Assembly: GCA_009193035.1 (NCBI GenBank) | Contig: SWDT01000567.1 | Location: 124,001 to 188,000, forward strand | DNA: 64,000 nt | DNA from: Halicephalobus mephisto | Taxonomy: Eukaryota > Nematoda > Chromadorea > Rhabditida > Panagrolaimidae | Reading direction: 5' to 3' | Part shown: in pieces, positions 23,317-35,500 of the stretch | How the letters are laid out: each line of letters opens with the position of its first letter | Numbering within the stretch: the first letter of the stretch is position 1 | Translations under genes and position numbers: made by a program | The notes under the pieces: generated by a model | What the model was told of the DNA's origin: nothing | Seen by the model: only the letters and a program-made list of their open reading frames with translations | Databases searched by the model: none

Positions 23317-25434
23317 TCTTACAATCAATTTAATTCCACTTGAATGCAGTCGTAAGTTATCTATAGAGTTGTTTTAAATTTAACAGCTCAAGAATGATAT
23401 TAGAAGCGGATTATACGTTCTACTAATCTTGATTTCACACAATAAACACATTGAAATATCGTTAATCGCTTCTTGATTAGCATTATCACAAGTATATACT
23501 CTCCTAAATGTCATCTCTATACGGAAACATAATCAAAGCTTGAAATAATTGTATGTTTTCGAAATTAAAGCATAATTATCAATAAAGCTGATGACGGGAG
23601 AGATTTAAAAACAAAATATTAAAAACATTTCTAAATATAGTATTAGATATCACAAGAAATCTATCAATGAATGAGGAAATGCCGAATTAAAGAAATATTA
23701 AGAATTAGAAGTGAAATATAAATTGGAAGAAAATGAAGATAAGTGGAAGAGCAGTAATATGAAGAATCAATATATGATTTCCGAAATGTGCAAATGAGAG
23801 GTAGTTCGATCACGATTGTTCTGCAATCACATCTAACTAAGGATAATTAACCTGTGAAAGTCCCCTAAGGATATTTGTTATACTACATTCCAATTGAGCG
23901 CAATTGATAGTGAGAGTATAGTCTAACGGAAGTTGATTGTAATTGAGCACAGTCAACGTGTGTATGTATTTTTAATTGCAGGAAAACGTGATCTAAGCAC
24001 GTTGCCTATACTCAATTACAACCAGCCTTCTTTGAATTATATTTCTGGTATTGATTGTGGTCAGAATTCAATATAAAGGAATATCCTCAAAGGTTCTTGT
24101 GTGTTGATTACGTTCAATTAGACGTAATTGTAGAACATCTTTGATTATTGTTCTTTTCTACCAATGTTCTATTTTGCTTTTGAATCCAATTGTGCTTTTC
24201 TTTCTCATTCAATTTTCCTTTTACTTTTAATTAATAATTAACAAAAATACAACAGACAGTGTCATGGAAATTCTACCACATCCTGTAGTGAAACGCGAAC
24301 GTGGATTTAAGTCGGAATGTGGACTTGAGCTTGGATTCAGACCTAGACTTAGATTTGAATCTGGTTTTGTTCATACATCCAATATTTAATCAAAAACCCT
24401 CTTTTATTCGACGTTCAGTGCTCGAACATAATGATCACGTTTTTGCCAATGGGTGTTTGGTTAACTCGAGTTATCATTCTGAAAAATAATTAGGATAAAT
24501 TATAGATACTATACATAAAAAAGCGCAACTTTTGGCCAAGTAGCAATACCAATTGTGGTGAAAATGTGACAAAATTGTTATGATTTTCACGAACACTTAG
24601 TATTCATGATAAAACTTGCAACTTATTTGTTACAAAAAATCATGATATTTGACAACACTTATGTTGTTCATTGTATAAAAATTACTGAATTTTGCATAAC
24701 AAAAACGTTATACATTTTTTTATTTGCATCACACTCAAGTCAAGGTTTTACTTATGTGTAACGATGTTTTTTATTAAGGATATGATAGAAGATTTAATTC
24801 GACGACTACAGTAGTATTAATATACGTTACTGACCTAGACTATTCATTGTAGCTTCTGAACCATGACAAAATTACAGGATGTCAAAGAATTCTACTTGGC
24901 AGTTTTGAGAAGAATTAAAATTTTTACTGAATTGCTTTAGTAATTACTTTTTCTAATCCGAGAAGAAAAGAATTGTCGTTTTCCGTTACTGTAAGTGCAT
25001 TAAATAACTAAAACATAATGGTGTCTAAAACATAATTATTGTACTCCTAATAATTCGTGATTAATGCTGAACAAAAGACATTTAAGTTTTATTTTTATAG
25101 TTTTAAAACAAAGTCCAGGTCGTTGCAGTTACTTTTCTAAATTTTGTCTTTTTTCATTTATAATTTTTTGATTTTTTTAATGAATTTATGCATACAGGCA
25201 ACTAAAAACTTTTTAATTTTTAAGACTTTTGAAAAGTAAGAAATTAACTAATTAGCAAAAGCCGGAAAAGTTTTATTTTTGTCAATAATTTTTAAATTTT
25301 AATTCATCGCGTGATTATCTCAATTTTCATACAAAATCGTCATTAAGTAGTATGTTTTTCAGTTTGTCGTCATTGAGTAATTTCCATATTCTTCCATCTG
25401 TCGACATCTCTTCTCTTACAGTATCCTATTTCCA
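23317..25434. other. Intergenic upstream of two divergent genes
   Basis: No gene seen. Features: an inverted repeat (23935-23960 with 23998-24024; GTAATTGAG...CAACGTG) inside a wider AATTG-rich foldback region at 23880-24140, a degenerate GACTTGAGC-like microrepeat at 24305-24360, and a copy at about 24518-24600 of the AAAAAAGCGYAACTTTTGG repeat seen in the transporter intron. Confidence 0.55.
25411..25421 (+). promoter_or_regulatory. Trans-splice-type acceptor before GPCR start
   Basis: TTCTCTTACAG ends at 25421, 13 bp before the ATG at 25435, with no upstream exon apparent. A spliced-leader site is the simplest reading. Confidence 0.45.
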
Positions 25435-27201
25435 ATGGTACTCACGGAGGAACAAGTTGTTATTTTCGAAAAAGTAACTTTTACAACTAACTTGGTTTTC
25501 GGAGGTCTCGCAACGATTTTACGGACGATACAATTTTGCATCAAGAAGAAAAAAAATGAATTAAATCCTAGTTTATCTTTTTTTTCTAATTTAGTCCAAC
25601 CATTTGATTATTTCGTTTCTATCGGTTCTGTTATCGCAGGAATTGAATTCCTGTCCAAAAGTACTGTAATGACTCCAGTATTCACCGCATCAAGGTCATT
25701 GCAAGGATTCGGAGGAAATGTCGTGAGATCCAGTATCATAGTTTTCTGTGTTGATAGGATTTTTTCGACGATTTACTTAGAAACTTACTACAAATGGTCG
25801 ACGAAAAAATGCGGATTTATTTTGTTTTTTATCACCATGGTATATGTTGTTTTGATTGCTTCAACACCGTATATTTGTGAGTTTTATTAAGAATTAATAA
25901 TATAAAATTAAAAATTAAAAATCGTACTTGATCATAAAGTGTGAATTTTGTTAGAAATATTAAAAAATAAAATTTAAAAAATTTGTGATTATTAATTATT
26001 TAAGTTACATTCAGATTTGATTTTCTAGTTTTTATAAAATTAATCAAAAACAAATTTTTTATTTTTTCAATTTTATTTTATTTTAATTAAAATTTTTTTG
26101 TTTAAATAAATTTAATTATATTTTTCATTTTTACTATTAGGGAAAATTGATTTAAAAATTTTGTAAAAAATTCAAAAATTTATTTCTGAAAATATAACTG
26201 TTTAATTTTTAAAATTAATTTTTCTATTCTCTTGTTGAATCTGAGATGAACCAGAGGGTAGGGACTATGATTGTTCGAAATGGTGTTCTCCTCGGCACTT
26301 TATTCCGAACACTCAAACTTGGGTAATTAAACATTATAGACATGTTACAAAATAAAAAACGCGACACGATCGATAAATCTTTGTTAAGGCTGTTAGCAGT
26401 CTCTCTGGATCGGTGGCGTTATCGCCGTTCCGATCAATGATGAAAGAAATATTACACTTTATAAACTAGAAACACCGGATAAACGATAATTAAGAATGAC
26501 ATCCTGGTGTCTCAGATGACGTGTGACTTTTATACTTTTGCCTTAGGGTATGTGAGAGCGAAGTAACAGACTGAGATACCGTAAACTATAAGGACTAACT
26601 GGTCTCAACATTTCTTCCCACAATACCGTACTTTTAACAACATCGTAATCTCACAGTTTCAGTCGGACCCACGGTGTATAACTACTTGGTCATTGTCTCC
26701 TTGTGTATGAACTTTTCGACTGTCATCTTGCTCTGGATCTTGGAGAAAAGAAACAAGAAAATGAAAAAGTTGATCACTGAAGGATACAACTTGACAACGA
26801 GATGCCAAATCATCGAAAATATAAGAATTTTACTAGTCATTAGGCCTTATATTATCCTCATGACCTGTGTGACCTTCTTAGGTTCTATTTCGAACAGAAT
26901 AGCATTATACATTACTGGCAGGTTGCAAGCATCAGTGCCCGGTATGTATTTGGTGAGTTCCTGGATGTCAAATGGGATATTCGAAATTTTTACTTTTCAG
27001 TTCTATAATATTTATTTCATAATCGTCTCAGTGATTCACATTAGGAAAAGACTGAGGATGTCCACAAAGGTGAAACACATGGATCTCCTAGTCGGGACTG
27101 AGAACGGGAAACAAATAGTGATTACGTTATTGGGTGAGAAGCTGCCAGCGGCTGGAACGATAGATGAGCATTTCGATCTCTTGAAGAAGGAGTGGGCATA
27201 G
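25435..27201 (+). CDS. Nematode chemoreceptor-like 7TM GPCR, sre-like (Sra superfamily)
   Basis: Two exons, 25435-25876 and 26663-27201, join in phase (YIF|GPTVYNYL) to give about 327 residues with seven hydrophobic segments. YNLTTRCQIIENIRILL matches the family signature usually written as L-x-x-R-Y-Q-x-x-E-N-(I/L) of Sre/Sra-type receptors; here Tyr is Cys. The C terminus HFDLLKKEW is also Sre-like. Such receptors act in sensory cilia of chemosensory neurons. The 786-bp intron contains a probable solo LTR. Poly(A) signal AATAAA lies at 27236. Subfamily is an inference from motif memory. Confidence 0.82.
26233..26610 (-). mobile_element. Probable solo LTR of an LTR retrotransposon in GPCR intron
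   Basis: A 378-bp block, more G+C rich than the surrounding intron, begins TGTTGAATC and ends GGTCTCAACA, so it has TG...CA ends with a 6-bp inverted terminus. On the minus strand it shows a TATAAAAG box at 26535-26528, then an AATAAAG signal at 26304-26298, in the order expected in an LTR. Flanks TTCTC and TTCTT could be a decayed target-site duplication if the ends are shifted by one base. No internal retroelement region is present. Confidence 0.6.
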
Positions 27202-28498
27202 TGTATGACGTAGACATAATGAAGATATATGATCCAATAAAGTTGGATATTTTTATCGTAGGAAAACACGATTTAATTCTTTATAAACATGAGTACTGTT
27301 TCGATACAAATAGAAATTTGCAATTATTTATGATGAAAAATAAATTTTTTTCTATCGCAATAAAATAATTCAGAATATTTCGTAATTGAGTTTAGTTTTA
27401 CACTATAATTTTTTTCCTAATATGAATTTCTTTAGTATAGTTGGTAAACTTTATTGTGCATTACTTTGATGAAGTTACTGAATTTCTGAAAATCCCCAAC
27501 TGTTTCAAATAAGATTCCAAGTTCTTCGTCTTATCGGGAAAATGTTGGAGAATTCATCTATCGATAATTAAAATAAGATATTATTGTTGGAAAAATAAAT
27601 GTATAAACTTGATATATCATACTGCTAACTTTAAGGATCTTCCATATAAAGAAATATATTAGATCAGAATCGCCAATGTGACAAGTCATACTTTTATTTC
27701 TAGGTATCCTTTTTGTAAAAATATCAGATCAGAGTTATTAATAAAATATATTACATTATTTTCCTTACATATCTTTTTTCTATGAAAGTTACTGAAGTTA
27801 TAACATTGATATATCATATTACTAAACTCAAAGATCTTATTTATGAGGAAGATATCAGATCAGAGTTATCAATAAAATATATTACATTATTTTCCTTACA
27901 AATCTTCTTATTAAAGAAAGCTTTTAGAACTATAAATTTTGATATATTATATCGCTAAATTTAAAGACTGTTCTTGTAAAAAAATTTTAAAAATTTGCAT
28001 ATCATATCAAGTTCAGAGGTCTTCTTTGTAATAAAGACGTTAGGTAGACATTAATAATAACAATTATCATACTATTTTATGTAAATCTTATTCATACAAT
28101 AATCCACTAGACTTACAACCTTAACATATCTAAATTTAACGATTTCCTTTACAGAAAGATATTCTTTTAAAATCATAAACTTAATTTCCAATTTATTTTT
28201 TCGATAAACTACTTTAATAATGATAAAACTTCTTTAAACTATGTAAAGATGTAAATTAAATGTGTTTCAATGTCATGTGATTATTTTATTGCACTTCAAA
28301 TGGCAACATAAATCATTGCAAACTTGGATACAATGAATATCTACCCATATTAGAGAAATGGGATTAAGTTGTACAACGGAGAAATGGCAAATTTGACAAA
28401 TATGAATAAATACCGGGCAGTAATAATCATAAAGACTGGAATCGAAGCTCATGAGGATTTTGGTTACTGTAAGCTCAAATTTCGGAAGCTCTTTGGAT
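27202..28498. repeat. Intergenic with imperfect tandem repeat (27590-28150)
   Basis: Between convergent genes. GATCAGAGTTATYAATAAAAT recurs at 27728 and 27858 with a weaker copy at 27662, alternating with TGATATATCATA and AAAGATCTT words. The unit is about 66-130 bp and decays toward 28150. AATAAA at 27236 serves the upstream GPCR. No gene seen. Confidence 0.65.
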
Positions 28499-31400
28499 TT
28501 ACCATCGTGGACTGGAGATAGGGAAGTGATGGTGGTTTCTGTAGTTTATTGGAAATTCGTTTTCGATTCCAGATTCACCTGGTCTTTTCCGTCGACTTTG
28601 TTTCGGGGAAGTAGTACAGTATATATGGGATGAAGTTGTTTGAGAAGGAGGAGGAGGTAACGGACTGCCAGAGTCGTATATATTACTGCTTAATCTACTC
28701 ACTTCGTCCTCGGCGTGGGTCCGATGGAGTATCTGCTGGGGTCGGTATCTTCGGTCGAGGGTTGCTGAATTGGGAGGTCTTACTCGACGTTCATGTTGTA
28801 GCAAGGGTGATCCCGTGGGGGTTCCATGAAGAGACATCAAGTAACTCTTCTGAATAAACATTGCATTAGGTGTTTCTGGAGCCGGAATTCTGGGCGGAGG
28901 TGGTGGAGGACAATTGGATTGAATTCCAGAAGACAACACAGTTTTCTTAGTGAGAGCGGTACTGTTAAAGCTCGTAGGATAGCAGTCGGAACCAGTACTA
29001 CAGATGGATTTACCTTGTGTGCTGTTCTTTTCAGTCCCGTTACCACCGCATCTCAACCAGGCAACGGCCAAGGCGACAAGTAAGACAAAAATGATTCCGA
29101 CTCCAATAATTACTGTAGGAAAGAATGAATTCAAAGGAGATCCATAAACATCTGGAGAAATCACGTTCAACTGAGCAGTTCTGTATCCTACGTAGCCATC
29201 GGCCTTCGTGATGACACAGATGTATTGTCCGTTGTCGTTTTCCGTCACATGAGGAATCCGAAGAGTATTACTGTAGATTATTGATCTTTTAGGTCCTTGT
29301 GTGATTTTAGTACTGTCACTCGGCTGATCCAAAACCGTAAAAGTTTTGTTTTGGATCGTCAATGCTGTGGCTGATCCTGGGAATTTTGTTTCTTTCAGCC
29401 ATCTGAATACTGGAGTCACAGCGTTACTCAAATACGACATGTGACATCTGAATTCTGCCGGTTGTCCTCGGACTACTGTAGAATTCTGAGGTTCATCAAT
29501 AACAGGGGCGTTTTTGTTGTTTCCTCCCCAGGCTTCCCAATTCTGACCTCCGGATTCAAATGAAGATTTAAGTTTCTTCATAGCACTAGATGGTCCTCCA
29601 ACGATTACGGTAAAGGTTTCCTTGATCGATCCATAGCGATTTTCCAGTCTGCAAGAGTAACTTCCAGAATCGTTCCGCGTGACGTCATCAAGCTGGAGTT
29701 TGGCTGATTTGTGATGACGAATTTCACCCATATCTAAGACTTGACCGTTCTTGTACCAAGTGATCTCAGGTAGAGGGTTCCCGATGGCCGGACAGAGTAA
29801 CTCAAGCCGATCTCCAATAGTCAAATAAATCGGATCATTGTTGGATTTCTTGTTATTCCAAACTGGAGCTGAAGCTGAAATAAGAAAATCATACAAAAAT
29901 TCTTACGAAATTTCAAAAATTTGTTAAAAACTAAAATAATTTAAAATTTTTTTCTGAATAAGTTATTTCGCAATTACGTTCGATTTCGAAATCAACGATA
30001 TGTTATAAAAGTAATATATCAAATTTTTGCAAAATAATTTCGGTGCGAAATTTTAAAAATTATTAAAAATAAATTAGTCTACGTGATCGTTTTTTGCATA
30101 AAAATTTCGAAATCAACTTTTTAGAACTACATTCTTCCTAGATGAATCTAAGAACTTCTGGAGTTATGAAATCCATAATTTTGTCCTATTTTTAAAGTTG
30201 ATAGTTTTAAAATTATTTTTAAAAATATTCAAAAAATAAAAATTAATCTTACAGTATCCCATCGAAAATATGTCATTTTGACAGAAATTTTTAAAGATTA
30301 ATTTTCTTACGTTTTGTTGCGTATGAAATGGCTTCATGAGGTCCGAGTTGGATGTCGTTGTTAGGGTCGTAGACTTCTAAGAAAAATTGAACATCAGCAT
30401 GTCCGAATCCGTTCACCGCATGACAAGTAAATACTCCTTCGTCCATTTGATGCGGATTTTTTATTTTGAGATCTCTGTTGTTATTTATCAATTTGTACTT
30501 TGGCCATTCTTCACTGATTTCTTCGTCGTCCTTGAGCCAGCTCACAATCACACCGTCGGATTTCGGATTGGACAAAATTGGACACGTAAAAACGACAAAA
30601 TCCGATCCAACAGGTATTCGAAAATTATTTTCTATATTTCTGTTGATTTTTGGAGGTTCTAAAAAAAATAAAAATAAATATTTTTAAAATTTAAAAAAAA
30701 ATAAAAATAAATATTTTTAAAATTTAAAAAAAAAATAAAAATAAATATTTTTGAAATTAAAAAAAAAATAAAAATAAATATTTTTGAAATAAAAAAAAAA
30801 AATAAAAATAAATATTTTTGAAATTTTAAAAATTTTTTGAAATATTTTTACTTTTCCCTTTATTTTATGCTAGTTTTTGAGTGAAAAGCTGTCTTAGCCA
30901 TTATCGGTACTGCAATCTTCGCCGTCAATCCTCACACCAATAAGCGTTCCATCAAGTCACTCCATTGACAACTAGTCCGGTCATCTATCTTTTGCTTTTT
31001 CAGATTTTTAGAAAAAGTTATGTTATTTAAGAAATTTAAAAATAAAAATTTTTACGAAATTTAAAATTTAAATTTTAAACTTTAAAAATTTTTTAAATTT
31101 AGGTAAAAGAAAATTAAAAAATTTCCATATTTATTATTTTTATCTTTTTTAAAAGAATTTTTTACTTTACGTGGGAATTCAAAAAATTATGTTATTACGA
31201 AATTTAAAATTTAAACTTTTTCGAAAATTTCTAAAGTTTAAAAACTTCCATATTCGTCATTTTTATCTTTTTTACAAAATTTTTACTTTTACGTGGGAAT
31301 TCAAAAAATTATGTTATTACGAAATTTAAAATTTAAACTTTTTCGAAAATTTCTAAAGTTTAAAAACTTCCATATTTGTCATTTTTATCTTTTTTACAAA

Positions 31401-34030
31401 AATTTTACTTCTACGTGGGAATTCAAAAAACTTTATTATTACGAAATTTTCCGAAAATTTCCTAAATTTAAATAAAGTTTAAAAAAAATGCAAATTAATT
31501 TCGATATTTTTTATTTTTACGCGGGAATTTGAAAATTTGAAAAAATTTATATTACTTTTTATTGAATTTTAATGCTTATTTTGAAAAATTCGAAATATTG
31601 GATTTGCTGAGTGGATTTTGCGCAACACAAATGACTTTTAAATTATGACTCTGGAGCTGGACAAGAGTTGAATTTCCTATTCGCTTGACTTGATTCCGGT
31701 CCCTTGCCACCGGGAAAGAAATGCAAATTTCAATTTAGTTTTGATATGTCCAGAAAGTCGAATCTAACTAGTCAACTATTAGTATAAAAAAAGTTAAAAA
31801 ACAATATATTTGGAAAAATTGAATATTTTTCAAAGTATTTGTTCAAATATTTCTTATCAAAATGACGAAATTCTGATATTTGGATTAATTCTCTGGACTC
31901 GAGAATGTTTAATCTGTCGATTGACGAAAGTTTTTTAATATCGTGATCAAAAATCAATTTCGACATAAAAAACAAACGGAAAAAAAGAAAAATATTCCAT
32001 TTGCAATATTCTTTAAAAACTATAAACAAAAGCCTAATGCATTTTTGGTTTTCTGTATATTTCCTGAATTGTTTTAGAATGACCTCAAAACAAAGCCAGA
32101 TTAAGGACAATTAGATCTTTTATTTTATATTTATTAAGTGGTCCCTCGCGCAGCACTTGACCCGGTCATCTGGCCGAATTTAGGCGTTTTTCGAAAATGT
32201 TCAAGCACCCGGAAACAAATCCATGAATTACTTATTTAATTTGCATAATAATTCTCAGCTCATTAGTGTACAAATCCTGGATCTTCATGAGAAACACAAA
32301 CATAGGAAGAAAACGATATCCGGATGTAAACCATTCAGAATCGCTTTAGAGTGGGAATTTTTGGGGTTCAAGTACCCTGGGTCCATATTGTGCAATTTAT
32401 GTTTTAATAATTCTGAAGTCAGATCTGGAAGTTAACCTTCAGAATCCAGAGATTCAAAACCTACAAACTTGGTTATCTTGTTTTAGGTACTTTTTGTTCA
32501 ATTCTAAGGATATTTAAAATCTACCAGAGATCCAGAAAAAAAGTGAAAATTTACCTAAAGTAAATTTTAAAATTCTACATAAAATATATAAAACTATTTA
32601 AAATGTTTTTCACTTTTAAGTTAAAATTGTTAGAATTACAATATACAAGTTGCATAGCTTCTAGGTCAGATAGACTCCGATAGCCTTAGGGAGTGTCTTA
32701 GATAGCTATTGCCCTAAGGTAGAATGAAGATATGAATGAACATTGAAGAGTGAGAATTTCGAGGTTTTAGTATTCTAGAATAGATGTACTCCGATAGCCT
32801 TAGGGAGTGTCTTAGATAGCTATTGCCCTAAGGTAGAATGAAGATATGAATGAACATGGAAGAGTGAGAATTTCGAGGTTTTAGTATTCTAGAATAGATG
32901 TACTCTGATATCTCTAAGATCTCTTAGATAGCTATTGCCCTAAGGTAGAATGAACATGGAAGAGTGAGAATTTCGAGGTTTTAGTATTCCAGAATAGATG
33001 TACTCTGATATCTCTAGGATCTCTCAGATAGCTATTGCTCTAATTCAAGATGTGAATATCACCTGGTGTAGAGCTCAATTGCTCCTTATAAGTATTTAGA
33101 CTTAGATTATCTTCATTGCAGAATTAACGGTTTCGAAACACAGCAATGTGCAGATGCACAATTCTCATGTGAATGGCTACTGAGTTACAGTAACTCTCAT
33201 GATAGAGATTTCCTTCGCGTTCTACCTCATTGAAAAGATTTACTTTGCTCGATGTTTCCTTATCTTGTAAACAATTATTAAAGCGAAAACTAAGGACAGC
33301 TGGTCCGATATCCGATATCCCAAGTCCCTCTTTGAAACCGTAACCAGGTTGTGAATGAACCTTAAGTGCCAGAGGGATCTATGTTCAATTTTCAAAAGAC
33401 CTAAAAGCAACTATTTAATATTCGGTTGACTGACCTGGTGTTCTGTCAATTCTACCGTTTTGCGCAGAACAATTAAAGCTTCAAATTCATTCTTCTCCGC
33501 CATTCCAAGCCAGGGCGAGTAATTAACATTCAGCCGACAATGCAACAGCTATGACTGACACATGTTGATTGGAAAATTGCCACAAAAAAATTAAAATTTT
33601 TAGATATTTTTAAAGAAAAATTTCGAAATTTCAAAATATTTTTTAAAGAAAAATTCTAACTTTTTAAATATATTTTTAAAAAATTTTAATTTCAAAATAT
33701 TTTTTAAAGAAAAATTCCAACTTTTTAAATATATTTTTAAAAAATTTTAATTTTTAGATATATTTTTAAAGAAAAATTTCGAAATTTCAAAATATTTTTT
33801 AAAGAAAAATTCCAACTTTTTAAATATATTTTTAAAGAAAAATTTTAACTTTTTGAAACATTTTTAATTTTTTAAAATATGTTTTAAAAGAAAAATTTGC
33901 ATTTTTTCAAGAGACTTGTTTAGGTTGATTGACAATCTTCAGATAGAAGAAATAGATACTTACCGCCTTTTCGAATGGAAAAACTGGGCTGTAAGAACAG
34001 TAGAAGCGCGGCTAACAGCAGGAGTCGCAT
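28499..34030 (-). CDS. FGFRL1/nou-darake-like kinase-less FGF receptor (three Ig domains, one TM)
   Basis: Minus-strand exons: 34030-33964 (signal peptide MRLLLLAALLLFLQPSFS), 30658-30311 and 29874-28499; about 596 residues. Ig1 has FTCPIL and DEGVFTCHAVNGFGHA. Ig2 has LELLCPAIGNPLPEITWYKN and DSGSYSCRLENRYG. Ig3 has AEFRCHMSY, the D3-type insertion, and NGQYICVITKADGYVGYR. A membrane helix (VIIGVGIIFVLLVALAVAW) is followed by a roughly 200-residue tail without kinase, with CPPPPPPRIP and PLPPPPS proline runs and a His-containing end. This is the FGFRL1 architecture: these bind FGF or heparan and act as decoy or adhesion receptors. The tail could recruit SH3 proteins. Intron 1 is 3.3 kb and repeat-filled. 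Confidence 0.88.
29900..30230 (+). repeat. Composite intron element, copy in FGFRL1-like intron 2
   Basis: Landmarks in order: AATTTCGGTGCGAAATTTTA, GAAATCAACTTTTTAGAACT, CCTAGATGAATCTAAGAACT, then TTAAAGTTGATAGTTTTAAA. Antisense to the host gene. Strongly diverged. Confidence 0.5.
31140..31480. repeat. ACGTGGGAATTC tandem repeat in FGFRL1-like intron 1
   Basis: Three copies of a unit of about 117 bp with TTTACGTGGGAATTCAAAAA followed by TTATTACGAAATTT. The same unit, as TACGCGGGAATTC, forms a second array at 36460-36900 and single decayed copies near 37720, 55835 and 56305. Confidence 0.85.
32660..33050. repeat. 114-bp tandem repeat, about four copies, in FGFRL1-like intron 1
   Basis: ACTCCGATAGCCTTAGGGAG starts recur 114 bp apart (32674, 32788, 32902) and then about 100 bp apart. 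Units include TAGCTATTGCCCTAAGGTAG, partly complementary to the first word. Confidence 0.9.
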
Positions 34031-35500
34031 CCTAGCGGCGCTCCCGGGGTTGTTTCAAGCCAAATTTGGTTGATTTTCTTGATTATGACTGGTTTTCCTA
34101 AAAAGTGAAAGTACAATAATAAAAATTTATAAATAAAATCAATAAAAAACAATAATTTACATATATAAAAAAATCAATAAAAAAAATAATTTCATATAAA
34201 AATATTTTAAAAAATAATTTCATATAAAATTTATTTAAAAATTTCATATATAAAAATATTTAAAGAAATAATTTCATATATAAAAAAGTTTTAAAAAAAA
34301 TAATTTCATATAAAATTTATTAAAAAATTTCATATATAAAAACATTAAAAAAAATAATTTCATATATAAAAAAGTTTTAAAAAAAATAATTTCATATAAA
34401 ATTTATTAAAAAATTTCATATATAAAAACATTAAAAAAAATAATTTCATATATAAAATTCCTTATAAAAACCTAAGTTTATATACGAAATTAATAAAAAT
34501 CATAATTTTATATATAGTTATTAAAAATAATTTCATATATAAAATAATTAAAAATCGGAGTTCATATATAAAACCACTCATAATGAAGTAGTTTTATAAA
34601 TAAAATTAATGTCAAAATGGCAGTTAATAAATAAAAGTAATCACGAAAGACAAATTGAACATTGGTCCGGCCAAATTAGCCTGTCAAGTCGCGCAGGGGA
34701 CTCGAGCGGGGGACTCGAACAGGGTCCTTTCGGCAAGACCAAAGAAGCAGGAAGACCACTTTGCTTTTAGTCAACTCTTGGTGCCGAAAAAGCTTCCGAA
34801 AAGGTTTCTTTCAATATTCAAAACCGTTTAAATCTGTTTTCGGGGTCTTAAGCTTAATCCACTATCCTCAAAAGAAAAATAAAACAAATTATTATAAAAA
34901 TAAAATTTTGCGAAATTTTTTATTTTAGATAAGTTTGGGAATTATTATGAAATTTCTGAATTCTTCGTGAATTTTCTAGAAGTTATGAAATTCTAGGAAG
35001 TTCTAAAATTCTTCATAAAATTTTAGAACTTTTTAAAAACTTTCACGAAATTTTAGAACTTCCTAGAAACGTTCATGAGATTCTGAAAATTTCTAAAATT
35101 CTTCATAAAATTTTACAACTTTTTAGAAAATCTCACGAAATTTTAGAACTTCCTAGAAACGTTCATGAGATTCTGGAAATTTCGAAAATTCTTCATAAAA
35201 TTTTACAACTTTTTAAAAACTTTCACGAGATTTTAGAACTTCTTAGAAACCTTCATGAGATTCTGAAAATTTCTAAAATTCTTCATAAAATTTTACAACT
35301 TTTTAGAAAATCCCACGAAATTTTAGAACTTCTTAGAAACCTTCATGAGATTCTGGAAATTTCGAAAAAATTTTACAAAATTTTAGAACTTCCTAGATAC
35401 CTTCACAGGATTCTGAAAACCTCTAGAAGTCGTCACAAGTTTCTAAAAGTTTTCAGAAAATTTTTTTCTATAAAAATAATTAATTTAAATGTTTTTATTT
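34031..35500. repeat. Upstream of FGFRL1-like gene: ATATAAAA array and 90-bp tandem repeat
   Basis: 34110-34570 is an irregular tandem of AATAATTTCATATATAAAA. 34650-34780 is a short G+C-richer stretch with GGGGACTCGAG repeated twice. 35030-35460 holds about five copies of a 90-bp unit (GTTCATGAGATTCTGRAAAT at 35071, 35161, 35251, 35341). Confidence 0.85.

Noticed and set aside
28630..29083. Plus-strand and alternate-frame ORFs over the FGFRL1-like tail
   Set aside because: Opposite-strand shadows of a proline-rich coding exon.
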